From NCBI RefSeq assembly GCF_947500695.1, contig NZ_CANMSS010000001.1, forward strand, positions 310,001 to 374,000: a stretch of 64,000 nt of DNA, written 5' to 3'. Below are positions 46,518 to 59,542 of the stretch, one piece after another. The translations under genes were made by a program, and so were the position numbers. Each line of letters opens with the position of its first letter. The first letter of the stretch is position 1. Below the pieces are notes generated by a model. That model was given only the letters and a program-made list of their open reading frames with translations. It did no database searches and was not told where the DNA came from. Source of the DNA: an uncultured Pseudoteredinibacter sp. Its GTDB lineage: Bacteria; Pseudomonadota; Gammaproteobacteria; Pseudomonadales; Cellvibrionaceae.

Positions 46518-46973
46518 CTAAGGGGCGATGTAGGTATGGGCCATTTCAAGGGGGTAGAGCTTGTTTGCCCTAAACTGCAGTATGTCACGATATACCAGTG
46601 GGCTAGCTAGTTGGTCTTTTATTCGGTCAATTTCATCGATCGATAGCCAAACGGCTTCGACTATACCTTGGTCAAGGCTGAGTTCGGGGTTAAAGCCCAT
46701 GGCACGAGCTGCAAAACTATGGCGTACATAGGTGATGCCATTACTCGGTGCGCGATATAGGCTTACACCAAGGTAGGATTTGATTTGAACATTCCAAGCC
46801 GTTTCTTCCAATGTTTCCCTCTGTGCGGCTTCAATAAGTGACTCGCCAGCCTCTAGGTGACCGGCAGGCTGGTTGTACAGCAAGCATCCATTGCGCTCTT
46901 CGAGTACCAGTAGATAGCGTTGTTGTCTTTCTACCACTGTGGCTACAGTGCAGTGTGGTGCATTTGCGCTCAT
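46518..46973 (-). CDS. nudJ: NUDIX hydrolase NudJ
   Basis: 151 residues from the ATG at 46973; a TTG at 47012 would add 13 residues without a ribosome-binding site. The Nudix box reads GHLEAGESLIEAAQ followed by RETLEETAW. The glycine of the last REUXEEXGU position is alanine here. The metal-binding REXXEE residues are intact. NudJ hydrolyses nucleoside di- and triphosphates and, in E. coli, the HMP and thiamine pyrophosphates. It sits between rluE and mnmA as in E. coli. Confidence 0.9.
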   Translation of the reverse strand: MSANAPHCTVATVVERQQRYLLVLEERNGCLLYNQPAGHLEAGESLIEAAQRETLEETAWNVQIKSYLGVSLYRAPSNGITYVRHSFAARAMGFNPELSLDQGIVEAVWLSIDEIDRIKDQLASPLVYRDILQFRANKLYPLEMAHTYIAP

Positions 46974-47055
46974 ATCTAAAACTTGTAGTTTTTTGACAAA
47001 ATGATTCGGCAAGCATTGGCCTTTGATCTTATAATCTAATGAATCGAATCAGGCT

Positions 47056-47724
47056 TCAACGCTTTTTGCTGCTTTGACGTTTGTTTTTGGCTTGCTGTCT
47101 TGTGTTGCTGCGGCTGTTGTTTCTGTAGGCCCCGCGGGGGCTAGTCTGGCGCTTTCCGTTATCGTCGGGCTTGGGTAAATGAACCTGATCGATCTGGTAT
47201 TGACCAGGTTGTAGATCCGACAGTTTCCAGTGGCCGATGGCAGAGCGAACTAAGCGCAGTGTCGGGTGCCCAATTGCAGCCGTCATGCGTCTGACTTGAC
47301 GGTTTCGGCCTTCACTAATACTAATCTCAAGCCATTGCGTTGGCTGGTCTTTACGCTCTCGAATCGGTGGTGTTCTGGGCCATAAACACTCTGGCTCAGC
47401 AATCACTCTGACTTTTGCAGGCCGTGTGGGCCCGTCATTGAGGGTGATGCCATTGCGGAGCTGCTGAAGCTGCTCTTGGGCTGGTGTGCCCTCTACCTGC
47501 ACCCAGTAAGTCTTTTCCAGTTTTTGCTTAGGGTGGCTAATGCGGTGTTGGAGTTGGCCATCGTCGGTAAGTAACAGTAAGCCTTCTGAGTCGCGGTCCA
47601 GTCGCCCGGCGGGATAGAAGCCTTTAAAGTCGGCTAAATGCTCCATTAGAGTGGGGCGTTGATCCTTATCAGTAAACTGACTTAGGACGTTATAGGGTTT
47701 ATTAAATAGGATGATTTGTGCCAT
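47056..47724 (-). CDS. rluE: 23S rRNA pseudouridine 2457 synthase RluE
   Basis: 222 residues. The catalytic motif [20 protein letters not shown] contains the aspartate required for pseudouridine formation, and [20 protein letters not shown] is the second family motif. No S4 domain precedes it, in agreement with the RluE/RsuA branch. The last 35 residues form a very basic Arg/Gln/Lys tail ([14 protein letters not shown]) that may add RNA contact. The start is near 47724, opposite in direction to icd. Confidence 0.92.
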   Translation of the reverse strand: MAQIILFNKPYNVLSQFTDKDQRPTLMEHLADFKGFYPAGRLDRDSEGLLLLTDDGQLQHRISHPKQKLEKTYWVQVEGTPAQEQLQQLRNGITLNDGPTRPAKVRVIAEPECLWPRTPPIRERKDQPTQWLEISISEGRNRQVRRMTAAIGHPTLRLVRSAIGHWKLSDLQPGQYQIDQVHLPKPDDNGKRQTSPRGAYRNNSRSNTRQQAKNKRQSSKKR

Positions 47725-47907
47725 GGAATCGCTTATTTAGACTATTGTTGTAATTTTACCACCTATACCTGAGGGCTGTCCGGTGTTATTATCGCGCCCG
47801 CAAAAATCGCTCACCCATAAAGCAATACTCAATGTCCAGCGGTTGGTGGCCTTGCTCAGCAAGTGCATTTTTACCAAGAATCGACGCCAGCTATATAAGG
47901 ACGCTAG

Positions 47908-50142
<2,235 letters not shown>

Positions 50143-50160
50143 GATAAGTTGCGAGGCGTG

Positions 50161-50186
50161 AAAAAGGGGCTTAGGCCCCTTTTTTG
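50161..50186 (+). terminator. Rho-independent terminator of idh
   Basis: AAAAAGGGGC (50161-50170) pairs with GCCCCTTTTT (50175-50184) around a TTAG loop, and the T-run continues. It starts 18 bases after the idh stop. The A-run on its left also makes it usable for the minus strand. Confidence 0.88.
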
Positions 50187-50368
50187 TGCCAGAAAAAAGC
50201 GTGAGCAACGTTTTTAGGCTGATAAGCTCAATAAGCTGGCGGAGTTTAGATGGCTTGCATTAGTGGATGAATGAGGGGTGTGCGAATGCGCCCAGCTGTG
50301 GAGTAGGGACTTGATTGGGCTCAAGTTAGACACGAGCTGGCAACGTCAGCCGCCAGCTGGCCATTGGC

Positions 50369-50623
50369 TTAAGCTTCCTGCAGATTTTGTTCGGTTTTGC
50401 TTTGGCTGGATTTATCGCATTCGGCTAATCGTATATTGATAGCGTGCATTCCCTTATCGCCTTTGGCGGTATCAAAAGTGACCGCTTGTCCAGCTTTCAA
50501 GGTTCTATATCCATCCATATCAATGGCTGAATAGTGTGCAAATAAATCACCCGAACCTTCGTCCGGCAAAATAAACCCATAACCCTTGGCGTTATTAAAC
50601 CATTTCACGGTACCCGTAGACAT
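50369..50623 (-). CDS. cspD: Cold-shock-like protein CspD
   Basis: 84 residues. MSTGTVKWFNNAKGYGFI holds RNP1 and DLFAHYSAI holds RNP2, the nucleic-acid-binding motifs of the cold-shock domain, followed by a short acidic C-terminal tail. CspD in E. coli is not cold-induced: it is made in stationary phase and inhibits replication initiation and elongation. It is divergent from clpS across a 270-base region, the same arrangement as in E. coli. The tail (AECDKSSQSKTEQNLQEA) is longer than in simple CspA proteins. Confidence 0.93.
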   Translation of the reverse strand: MSTGTVKWFNNAKGYGFILPDEGSGDLFAHYSAIDMDGYRTLKAGQAVTFDTAKGDKGMHAINIRLAECDKSSQSKTEQNLQEA

Positions 50624-50892
50624 GGCGTATTTCCCTTAACTGTCGTTTTATTATAAGTAAGTGTTGAACATCCGTTTCAAGAGTAGGGCTCATTATGATG
50701 CTATTAATTTAAACTTCTTAATGAGTTTTAAATTAAACTTCAAGTTATTCCATTACAAATACGCTCCCCACTCTTGGCTAGTTATAACAATTGAGTGCGA
50801 GAAGTCAAGACAATTGGCATCGGATATAACTGCAGGATGGGTTACAATATAAATATTAGTTGGAATACGTCTAAAGAAAGTAATTAATCATT

Positions 50893-51279
50893 ATGAGTGA
50901 ACGAATTTTCCCAGATGTTAAGTTGTCGTCTAGAGATTCCGGCGATGATTTACACTGGAGTGGTGGTACGGTATTAGAAAGAGCTAAGCCGAAACTGAAA
51001 AAGCCTCCAATGTACAAGGTTATCATGTTGAATGATGACTACACCCCCATGGATTTCGTGGTCGAAGTGCTGTGTAACTTTTTTCGACTTGACCCTGAAA
51101 GTGCTACGCGTGTGATGCTAAAGGTTCATACTGAAGGCAGCGCTGTTTGTGGGGTTTATACTAGAGATATCGCTGAAACCAAATCGGCACAGGTCAACCA
51201 GTATTCACAGGATAATGAACACCCGCTATGGTGTGAAATAGAGCCTGATGATAGTGATGATGAGGAAGATAACCCTTAA
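50893..51279 (+). CDS. clpS: ClpS adaptor protein
   Basis: 128 residues. The core [20 protein letters not shown] has the NDD residues that bind N-degron side chains, and [20 protein letters not shown] follows. A flexible N-terminus of about 35 residues precedes it, as needed for ClpA binding. ClpS delivers N-end-rule substrates to ClpAP. The acidic C-terminal tail ([12 protein letters not shown]) is somewhat long. clpA follows 346 bases downstream, an unusually wide gap for this pair. Confidence 0.95.
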   Translation: MSERIFPDVKLSSRDSGDDLHWSGGTVLERAKPKLKKPPMYKVIMLNDDYTPMDFVVEVLCNFFRLDPESATRVMLKVHTEGSAVCGVYTRDIAETKSAQVNQYSQDNEHPLWCEIEPDDSDDEEDNP

Positions 51280-51625
51280 GTATTTCTAAAGTTACTTTTG
51301 GCAATGTGACATTGTAGGTGCCAAAATTTTACTTAGGCAAATGTTGAAAGCGTCGACCGTTTGTCTTAAGTTGGAATGCAAATGGTGAAATTGAACTTTT
51401 GGTTTATTAAAAAATGATAGTAAAGGCAGTTAAATAACTCTGCCACTTATAAAGAACCAAATTGCTTTGCTTGTTAGGGCGTAAACCTATAGGGCGGGGA
51501 GTTTTGCTACTTTTTAATGGTGCAGTGGGCAGAATACTCATAGGAATATAAGGGTATTTAAAAATGTCGATATTATGGCTTTAAACCTAGTCGACACTCA
51601 GGCTGTACTTTGATGGAGCATTGTG
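51280..51625 (+). other. Wide clpS-clpA spacer
   Basis: 346 bases between two genes that are usually much closer. It is AT-rich, and I see no coding frame with a ribosome-binding site and no terminator. clpA may use its own promoter here. Confidence 0.5.
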
Positions 51626-53899
51626 ATGCTTAGTAAAGAATTAGAATCAACCTTAAATACCGCCTTCAAAGGCGCTAGAAACAAACGTCATGAGTTTATG
51701 ACGGTAGAACACTTGTTGCTTGCGCTTATAGATAATGAGTCTGCGGCGGTGGTTCTTAGAGCTTGTGGTGCTGATTTGGAAGCACTCAAAAAAGATCTTG
51801 TCGAGTTTGTAGATTCGACCACTCCTCTAATTCCAGAAAATGACGAAGAGCGAGAAACTCAGCCGACTCTGGGTTTTCAGCGTGTGTTACAGCGGGCTGT
51901 TTTTCATGTTCAATCTTCCGGTAATGATGAGGTTACCGGCGCCAATGTTTTGGTTGCTATCTTTAGCGAGCAAGAAAGTCAGGCGGTGTATTACTTAAAG
52001 CAGCAAAATATTGCGCGAATCGATGTCGTGAACTATATCACTCATGGCATATCGAAAATGGCTGGTCAATCCATGGAAAGTGAACAAGGACAAAGTTCAG
52101 AGGAAAGTGAATCAGAGGGGGCGGCTAGTAGTCCATTGGAATCCTATGCCAGTAATCTTAATGAGCAGGCTAAAGCAGGAAAAATCGACCCCTTGATCGG
52201 TAGGGCTGAAGAACTTGAGCGCGTGGCTCAAATTCTTTCTCGTCGTCGTAAAAATAATCCTTTGCTTGTTGGTGAGTCTGGTGTTGGTAAGACGGCAATT
52301 GCTGAGGGTTTAGCAAGGCGTATTGTTGATGGCGAAGTGCCTGAAGTGTTAGCCGATAGCGTTGTTTATTCTTTAGATCTTGGAGCTTTGTTGGCTGGCA
52401 CCAAATATCGTGGTGATTTTGAAAAGCGCTTAAAGGGGCTGCTGGCTGAGCTTAAGCGACGCGAAGGTGCAATTTTATTCATTGATGAAATCCACACTAT
52501 TATTGGCGCCGGTGCGGCTTCAGGTGGTGTGATGGACGCTTCTAATTTGCTAAAGCCTTTACTTAGTTCTGGTGAGTTGCGTTGCATGGGCTCCACAACA
52601 TTCACCGAATACCGTGGCATCTTTGAAAAGGATCGAGCCTTATCCAGGCGTTTCCAAAAAGTTGACGTGAATGAGCCATCAATTGATGAGACTTATAGAA
52701 TTCTCAAGGGGCTAAAGGCAAGCTTTGAAGAGCATCATGGTTTGCGTTACTCCGATAAGGCTTTGCTTACAGCTTCGAAATTAGCTGCGCGATATATCTC
52801 AGATAAATTTATGCCAGATAAGGCCATTGATGTAGTTGATGAGGCGGGCGCATTTCAACAGTTGCAGCCTGAAAGTAAGCGCAAGAAATTAATTGGTGTT
52901 GGAGATATTGAATCCGTTATCGCTAAAATTGCGCGAGTTCCTCCAAAAACTATTTCAACATCTGATAAAGCACAGCTGCAGGAATTGGAAAAGAATCTTA
53001 AACTTACGGTCTTTGGTCAAGATGAAGCTATTATGGATTTGGCCACGGCGATCAAGCTTTCGCGCGCAGGTTTGGGCACGCCAGATAAGCCTATCGGCTC
53101 CTTTTTGTTTGCTGGCCCTACGGGTGTCGGTAAGACAGAATTATGCCGTCAGTTATCAAAGGCAATGGGCGTTGAGCTGATTCGTTTTGATATGTCGGAA
53201 TATATGGAGCGCCATACGGTTTCGCGTTTGATTGGTGCCCCCCCGGGTTATGTTGGGTTTGATCAAGGTGGCTTGTTAACTGAGGCGGTAACCAAGAATC
53301 CGCACAGTGTCGTTCTGCTTGATGAAATCGAAAAAGCGCACCCAGAGGTCTTTAACTTGCTGCTACAGGTAATGGATCACGGTACTTTGACAGATAACAA
53401 TGGCCGCAAGGCTGATTTTAGAAATGTTATTTTAATCATGACCACCAACGCCGGTGCTGAGGATATGGGTAGGGCCTCTATGGGCTTTACAAAGCAGGAT
53501 CATACCACTGACGGTATGGAAGCCATTAAGAAGCTGTTTACCCCAGAGTTTAGAAACCGTTTGGATTCTATTATCCAGTTTGGTGCCTTGACTCTAGAGG
53601 TTATCAAAACCGTGGTTGATAAGTTTTTGGTTGAGCTCCAAGTTCAATTGGATGAGAAACGCGTCCAGTTAGAGGCCAGTGAAGAAGCTCGTCAATGGCT
53701 GGCTGAAAACGGCTATGACGAAAAAATGGGCGCTCGCCCAATGGCGAGACTGATTCGTGAAAAAGTTAAAAAGCCTTTAGCTGAAGCAATTTTGTTTGGC
53801 GGCTTGTCTCAGGCTGGCGGTACTGCTTATCTTGAGGTGGATGGTGATCAGTTGAAAGTGCGCCTAGAAGAAGAGCGTGTACAAGAGGTAAGTGAGTAG
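51626..53899 (+). CDS. clpA: ATP-dependent Clp protease ATP-binding subunit ClpA
   Basis: 757 residues from the ATG at 51626; a GTG at 51623 is directly before it, but GGAG lies 7 bases before the ATG. An N-terminal Clp_N repeat region (about 1-150) is followed by two AAA+ modules: Walker A GESGVGKT with [13 protein letters not shown], and Walker A GPTGVGKT with [15 protein letters not shown]. The ClpP-contact loop (IGX) region and C-terminal ClpB-D2-small domain are in place. ClpA unfolds substrates for ClpP; the ClpS adaptor gene is upstream. A strong hairpin ends the transcript. Confidence 0.97.
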   Translation: MLSKELESTLNTAFKGARNKRHEFMTVEHLLLALIDNESAAVVLRACGADLEALKKDLVEFVDSTTPLIPENDEERETQPTLGFQRVLQRAVFHVQSSGNDEVTGANVLVAIFSEQESQAVYYLKQQNIARIDVVNYITHGISKMAGQSMESEQGQSSEESESEGAASSPLESYASNLNEQAKAGKIDPLIGRAEELERVAQILSRRRKNNPLLVGESGVGKTAIAEGLARRIVDGEVPEVLADSVVYSLDLGALLAGTKYRGDFEKRLKGLLAELKRREGAILFIDEIHTIIGAGAASGGVMDASNLLKPLLSSGELRCMGSTTFTEYRGIFEKDRALSRRFQKVDVNEPSIDETYRILKGLKASFEEHHGLRYSDKALLTASKLAARYISDKFMPDKAIDVVDEAGAFQQLQPESKRKKLIGVGDIESVIAKIARVPPKTISTSDKAQLQELEKNLKLTVFGQDEAIMDLATAIKLSRAGLGTPDKPIGSFLFAGPTGVGKTELCRQLSKAMGVELIRFDMSEYMERHTVSRLIGAPPGYVGFDQGGLLTEAVTKNPHSVVLLDEIEKAHPEVFNLLLQVMDHGTLTDNNGRKADFRNVILIMTTNAGAEDMGRASMGFTKQDHTTDGMEAIKKLFTPEFRNRLDSIIQFGALTLEVIKTVVDKFLVELQVQLDEKRVQLEASEEARQWLAENGYDEKMGARPMARLIREKVKKPLAEAILFGGLSQAGGTAYLEVDGDQLKVRLEEERVQEVSE

Positions 53900-54009
53900 A
53901 TCTGATAGAGAAATATAAAGCTGGATAGCAGTGTTTTTGCTTCCGGCTTTAATCTTATTTATTGCGCGCTTTAATCGAGTCTGATATCGCTTAAGCTTTA
54001 AAAATTACG

Positions 54010-54053
54010 CCCATAAAAAAACTCCAGCTGAAAGGCTGGAGTTTTTTTATGGG
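54010..54053. terminator. Bidirectional terminator, perfect 19-bp stem
   Basis: Bases 54010-54028 and 54035-54053 are exact reverse complements with a 6-base TGAAAG loop. The core is CTCCAGC/GCTGGAG with A-runs on the left and T-runs on the right. It lies 110 bases past clpA and 7 bases past the infA stop, serving both. Confidence 0.92.
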
Positions 54054-54060
54054 TATTCGA

Positions 54061-54279
54061 TTAGCGAGCTCGGTAGGTAATACGGCCTTTGCTTAAATCG
54101 TATGGGGTAAGCTCAACTTTTACCTTATCGCCGGTTAAAATGCGGATGTAGTTTTTACGCATTTTACCTGAAATGTGTGCGGTAACCACGTGCCCGTTTT
54201 CTAGCTCAACACGAAAGGTGGTGTTGGGCAGGGTATCAATTACGGTACCTTCTAACTCAATATTGTCTTCTTTTGCCAT
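54061..54279 (-). CDS. infA: Translation initiation factor IF-1
   Basis: 72 residues, the universal length. An OB-fold with [32 protein letters not shown] strand (here [15 protein letters not shown]) and [22 protein letters not shown]-1 occupies the A site of the 30S subunit during initiation. It is convergent with clpA and shares its bidirectional terminator, and bpt lies upstream on the same strand, the usual neighbourhood of infA in gammaproteobacteria. Confidence 0.98.
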   Translation of the reverse strand: MAKEDNIELEGTVIDTLPNTTFRVELENGHVVTAHISGKMRKNYIRILTGDKVKVELTPYDLSKGRITYRAR

Positions 54280-54396
54280 TCGGCCTTTTCCTCGATCTCT
54301 TCAAACGATGGGCTAATAGGCAAGAGCCCCTAAAAAAGAAGGCGGCATTTTGCACTAAAACGCGGGATTATCCAAGAGCTTATTGAGTTTAAGGGG

Positions 54397-55107
54397 CTAT
54401 TCGTCAAGATTTAGCGCTTGCCAGCCATCTTCGTCGAGTAATTCTAGGGGCTGGTAATCGGTTTTGTAGTTCATTTTTCTACAATCCTCTACCCAGTAGC
54501 CTAGGTATAAGTAGCGCAGGCCCAACTCTTTGCAGCGCTCTATTTGGCTAAGAATGCAGAATCGACCAAGGCTGCGTTGTTCTAGCTCTGGATCGAAAAA
54601 AGTGTATACCGCAGAAATATGATCATCCAGCTCGTCACTAACTGCTACCGCGATAACCTTGCCGCTTGAATCGCTGAATTCGTAAAAGCGAGTACTAGGG
54701 TGCCCGCTGGCCAGAAAGCTAACAAATTGTGAGCGTGATGGAGGGTACATATCACCACCCCTGTGGCGCTGCTCTATATAACGCTGATAAAGCGGGTAGT
54801 GACGCTCAAGGCTTAGACGATTAATCACTTTCATGCTTAAGTCACTATTGCGCTTTAGGCAACGTTTCTGGCCTCGATTAGGGGTAAACTGGTGTACGGG
54901 TACGCGCACAGACACACAGGCCTGGCAATCGTCACAGTTGGGGCGGTAGAAGTGATTACCACTACGTCGAAAGCCAAATTCTGATAGGCGTTGATAAGAG
55001 TCCACATCTAAGGTTGCATCAGGGTCTACAAAAACAGTAGTCGCGGTTTTATCCTGCAAATAACTGCATTGATGCGGTGGTGTGGCGTATAAGCGAATCT
55101 CTGACAT
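54397..55107 (-). CDS. bpt: Aspartate/glutamate leucyltransferase Bpt (N-end rule)
   Basis: 236 residues. The N-terminal ATE domain has the cysteine cluster YRPNCDDCQACVSVRVPV, and the C-terminal GNAT-like domain has YLGYWVEDCRKMNYK near the end. Bpt puts leucine on N-terminal aspartate or glutamate from leucyl-tRNA, giving ClpS/ClpAP degrons. The start is ATG at 55107. aat is 98 bases upstream and clpS-clpA are close by, so four N-end-rule genes cluster here. Confidence 0.94.
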   Translation of the reverse strand: MSEIRLYATPPHQCSYLQDKTATTVFVDPDATLDVDSYQRLSEFGFRRSGNHFYRPNCDDCQACVSVRVPVHQFTPNRGQKRCLKRNSDLSMKVINRLSLERHYPLYQRYIEQRHRGGDMYPPSRSQFVSFLASGHPSTRFYEFSDSSGKVIAVAVSDELDDHISAVYTFFDPELEQRSLGRFCILSQIERCKELGLRYLYLGYWVEDCRKMNYKTDYQPLELLDEDGWQALNLDE

Positions 55108-55205
55108 AAAGCTTTGTTAACCTCAAACTTGTCCTCATTTAACCACAGTGCTGCGGTCAACCCAACCAAGAAACTGACAGTTCGTCACTCTGTTTGGCAA
55201 AAGTG

Positions 55206-55913
55206 TCAAAATTCAGACAAGTGGAGGCCCTTGGGGAAGTTTGAGTTTGTCGGTCGATTAACTAGCTTTGCCAAGCGGGCTTCAAAGTCGCTACGTTCGA
55301 GCTCCACGCTACCTAAGCTTTCCAAGTGTGAGTTGCTGACTTGGCAATCAATTAGCGCGATACCCATGGCCTTTGATATCTGGCATAGACTGGCAAAAGC
55401 AAATTTAGAGGCATTGCTTTGCCGGCTAAACATCGATTCACCAAAAAACACTGAGCCAATACGCAATCCATACAGACCGCCAACTAGGCTGCCTTCGTGC
55501 CAGGTCTCAACACTGTGTGCGTGGCCCAGCTCATGCAGCTGTAGATAGGCATCCAGCATCTCTTCGGTAATCCAAGTGCCTTCGTCTTCGGCCCTTGGAG
55601 CAGCGCAATGCTCCATAACTTCGCTAAAAGCGGTATTAAAACGTATTTCCTGTCCGCTTCGGCGAATATGCTTACGTAAGCTTCGCGAAATATGTTCTTC
55701 GCCAGGAATGATGACGGCTCTTGGTGAGGGGGACCACCATAGAATAGGCTGGCTATCGCCGAACCATGGGAAGATACCTTGCCGGTAAGCCGCTAATAGA
55801 GTGTCTGGGTCCAGTTCGCCGCCAGCGGCTAATAAGCCGTTGGGGTCTTCAAGTGCTTGGCTGGTAGGGGGGAACTGGCTGCTGCCGGGCAGCAGCCAAG
55901 GAAGCTCGATCAC
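55206..55913 (-). CDS. aat: Leucyl/phenylalanyl-tRNA-protein transferase
   Basis: 235 residues from a GTG at 55913. GLLAAGGELDPDTLLAAYRQ and GIFPWFGDSQPILWWSPSPR are family signatures; VGGLYGLRIGSVFFGESMFS belongs to the GNAT-like core. Aat adds leucine or phenylalanine to N-terminal lysine or arginine, making degrons read by ClpS. It starts 7 bases after the trxB stop, so trxB and aat are probably one transcript. Confidence 0.95.
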   Translation of the reverse strand: MIELPWLLPGSSQFPPTSQALEDPNGLLAAGGELDPDTLLAAYRQGIFPWFGDSQPILWWSPSPRAVIIPGEEHISRSLRKHIRRSGQEIRFNTAFSEVMEHCAAPRAEDEGTWITEEMLDAYLQLHELGHAHSVETWHEGSLVGGLYGLRIGSVFFGESMFSRQSNASKFAFASLCQISKAMGIALIDCQVSNSHLESLGSVELERSDFEARLAKLVNRPTNSNFPKGLHLSEF

Positions 55914-55920
55914 TGTTGGA

Positions 55921-56895
<975 letters not shown>

Positions 56896-57109
56896 TCAGG
56901 CCAAATTGGCGCTGAGTAAAAAGCGCTAATCATAGCGGCTTAAGGGAAGGAAGGCCAAATAGAAATCGCAAATCATAAGGATAGTATGGCGCTATCTAAT
57001 ATGGCGTCGTGCGGCGTATCAAGTTCCACTCGCTTAAAGCCGGGTGGCTTCCATAAACTACTGTTCAAATATACAATCCTGCTTTGGATTTAACTATTGG
57101 AAGACTGTT

Positions 57110-59461
57110 TTGACAAAAGCCGCACAGCGTAGTGATCAAAATTCCAGCAATGATGCTATAGATGCTCAGCAGCGTTTATTTAGGCTGTTAAGAGAAGGCG
57201 CTTTAATTGGGCTGATACTGCTTTGTGCCTTCTTGTTACTGTCCCTGTTTTCTTATAGTCCAGCCGATCCAGGCTGGTCCCGCACCGGGCTTGGCGATGA
57301 CATTAGCAATACCGGAGGGCCAACCGGCGCCTGGTTAGCGGATGTGTTTTTTACCTTGTTTGGTTATATTGCTTACGTCTTTCCAATGTTGCTCTTATAC
57401 CGCATTTGGAAAATTCTTAAGGACAAGCAGCGTAATTTTGATTGGGTATTGTTATCACTGCGTAGTGTGGGCTTAGCTTTGGTAATGGCCGGAGGTACCG
57501 GCATCGCTGCTCTAAACTTTGCATCGGAACTTTCAGCTTTGCCATTTTCAAATGGCGGGATATTAGGTGCCTCAGTTTCTGGTTCATCTTTAGCGGCCTT
57601 TGGCTTTGTTGGTGCGACTTTGCTAATGGTGGCGATTTTTCTTTTTGGTATGACCATTTATGCCGATATTTCGTGGCTAGGGGTTATGGACGAAACTGGG
57701 CGTTTAACCATAAATGCCTACCGTAGGGCTCAAGAAAAATTTCAGCATTGGCAGGAAAATCGAATCCAGCAACAACAAGTTGAAGAGGTTGTCGAAAAAA
57801 GGCGTCAAGCGGTGGCTGAAAGCATTAAAGTGGAAGCGGAGAGGGTTCCTCCCATTATTAGTGAGCCCGTTAAAAAAGCTAAGCCTGTCAGCAAGCGTGT
57901 AGAACAAGAAAGACAGGTTCCATTGTTCGATGCCCCTGTAAGTGGTGAGCTGCCACCTTTCAATTTACTGGATCCAGCCGACCCACCAAGTGATAAGGGC
58001 TATTCAAAAGAAAACTTAGAAGCCTTATCACGCTTGCTTGAGCTTAAACTGAAAGATTTTAATATTGTTGCCGAAGTGGTTTCGGTGTTACCCGGGCCGG
58101 TAGTTACTCGCTTTGAGTTACAACCTGCACCGGGTGTAAAAGCCAGCCGTATTACTAATTTGGCCAAAGACTTGGCTCGTTCTTTGGCGGTTATAAGTGT
58201 GCGAGTAGTCGAAGTTATTCCAGGTAAATCTGTAGTGGGTATCGAAATACCCAATGAGCACCGAGAAATGGTTCGTTTGCGCGAAGTGCTAGAAGCGCCT
58301 GCCTATGAAGATTCCCGTTCACCTTTAACGGTTGCACTTGGTCATGATATTTCAGGCCAAGCCGTGGTGGCCGATATCGCTAAGATGCCTCACCTATTGG
58401 TGGCTGGTACAACCGGTTCCGGTAAGTCGGTGGGTGTAAACGTAATGCTTTTGAGCTTGCTTTACAAATCAACTCCCAAAGAAGTTCGCTTAATCTTGGT
58501 CGATCCTAAGATGTTAGAGCTTTCAATTTATGAAGGCATTCCGCATTTGTTGACTCCCGTTATTACCGACATGAACGATGCCTCTAATGGTTTGCGTTGG
58601 AGTGTTGGTGAAATGGAGCGTCGTTATAAACTAATGGCTGCCGTTGGTGTTAGAAACCTGGCGGGCTTTAATCGCAAAGTTGAAGAGGCAATCAAAGCGG
58701 GTGAGCCGATGCCGGATCCGCTGTGGGTACCCGAAGAGAATTTTGAAGCTGGCCACGAACAGGCTCCAGCGCCAACGCTTGAGCCTTTGCCGGCAATTGT
58801 GATTGTGATCGATGAATTTGCTGACATGATGATGATCGTGGGTAAAAAAGTTGAGCAATTGATTGCGCGTATTGCACAAAAAGCGCGTGCTGCTGGTATT
58901 CATTTGGTGTTGGCGACCCAGCGACCTTCTGTTGATGTTATTACCGGCTTAATTAAAGCTAACGTTCCTTCTCGTATGGCCTTCCAGGTTTCTTCGAAGA
59001 TTGATTCACGTACCATTCTGGATCAAGGCGGTGCAGAGCAGCTTTTAGGACATGGTGATATGTTGTACTTGCCGCCGGGCACCAGCGTTCCTACCCGTGT
59101 GCATGGGGCATTTGTCGATGATCACGAGGTCCATAAAATCGTATCGGATTGGAGACGCCGTGGTGAGCCCGCTTATATCGACGGAGTGGTCGATGAAAGC
59201 ACGAATGAAATTCCGGTTCCTGGTTTAGCCACAGAAGGCGAAGAGGGCGGGGCAGATGAGGCTGATGCCTTATATGATGAAGCAGTAGCTTTTGTCACTG
59301 AGTCGCGCAAAGCTTCTATCTCCTCTGTGCAGCGTAAGTTACGCATTGGCTACAACCGTGCAGCGCGACTGATCGAAACCATGGAGGCCGCGGGTGTTAT
59401 CAGTGCGGCAGGGCACAATGGTAGTCGCGAGGTATTGGCTCCGCCTCCACCAAAGCACTAA
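57110..59461 (+). CDS. ftsK: DNA translocase FtsK
   Basis: 783 residues from a TTG at 57110, which follows TTGGAAGA by five bases; a longer frame starts at a GTG (57044) and cannot be excluded. Four N-terminal membrane helices (in this frame about 32-190) are followed by a Lys/Arg/Glu linker (about 215-290), the motor with Walker A GTTGSGKSVGVNVMLLSLLY and Walker B IVIVIDEFADMMMIVGKK, and a C-terminal winged helix (gamma) near 720-775. FtsK pumps chromosome DNA at the septum and activates XerCD at dif. The linker is short compared with E. coli, as in many gammaproteobacteria. Confidence 0.95.
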   Translation: MTKAAQRSDQNSSNDAIDAQQRLFRLLREGALIGLILLCAFLLLSLFSYSPADPGWSRTGLGDDISNTGGPTGAWLADVFFTLFGYIAYVFPMLLLYRIWKILKDKQRNFDWVLLSLRSVGLALVMAGGTGIAALNFASELSALPFSNGGILGASVSGSSLAAFGFVGATLLMVAIFLFGMTIYADISWLGVMDETGRLTINAYRRAQEKFQHWQENRIQQQQVEEVVEKRRQAVAESIKVEAERVPPIISEPVKKAKPVSKRVEQERQVPLFDAPVSGELPPFNLLDPADPPSDKGYSKENLEALSRLLELKLKDFNIVAEVVSVLPGPVVTRFELQPAPGVKASRITNLAKDLARSLAVISVRVVEVIPGKSVVGIEIPNEHREMVRLREVLEAPAYEDSRSPLTVALGHDISGQAVVADIAKMPHLLVAGTTGSGKSVGVNVMLLSLLYKSTPKEVRLILVDPKMLELSIYEGIPHLLTPVITDMNDASNGLRWSVGEMERRYKLMAAVGVRNLAGFNRKVEEAIKAGEPMPDPLWVPEENFEAGHEQAPAPTLEPLPAIVIVIDEFADMMMIVGKKVEQLIARIAQKARAAGIHLVLATQRPSVDVITGLIKANVPSRMAFQVSSKIDSRTILDQGGAEQLLGHGDMLYLPPGTSVPTRVHGAFVDDHEVHKIVSDWRRRGEPAYIDGVVDESTNEIPVPGLATEGEEGGADEADALYDEAVAFVTESRKASISSVQRKLRIGYNRAARLIETMEAAGVISAAGHNGSREVLAPPPPKH

Positions 59462-59542
59462 GGACATGAATTTATGATTCATGTCTCGTTAACCAAAGTT
59501 ACTGACAATAGAGCGACATATCAGCGCGCTTGGAAGATAACA

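Noticed and set aside
50335..50358. Terminator of cspD
   Set aside because: AGCTGGC and GCCAGCT pair, but there is no T-run on the minus strand.
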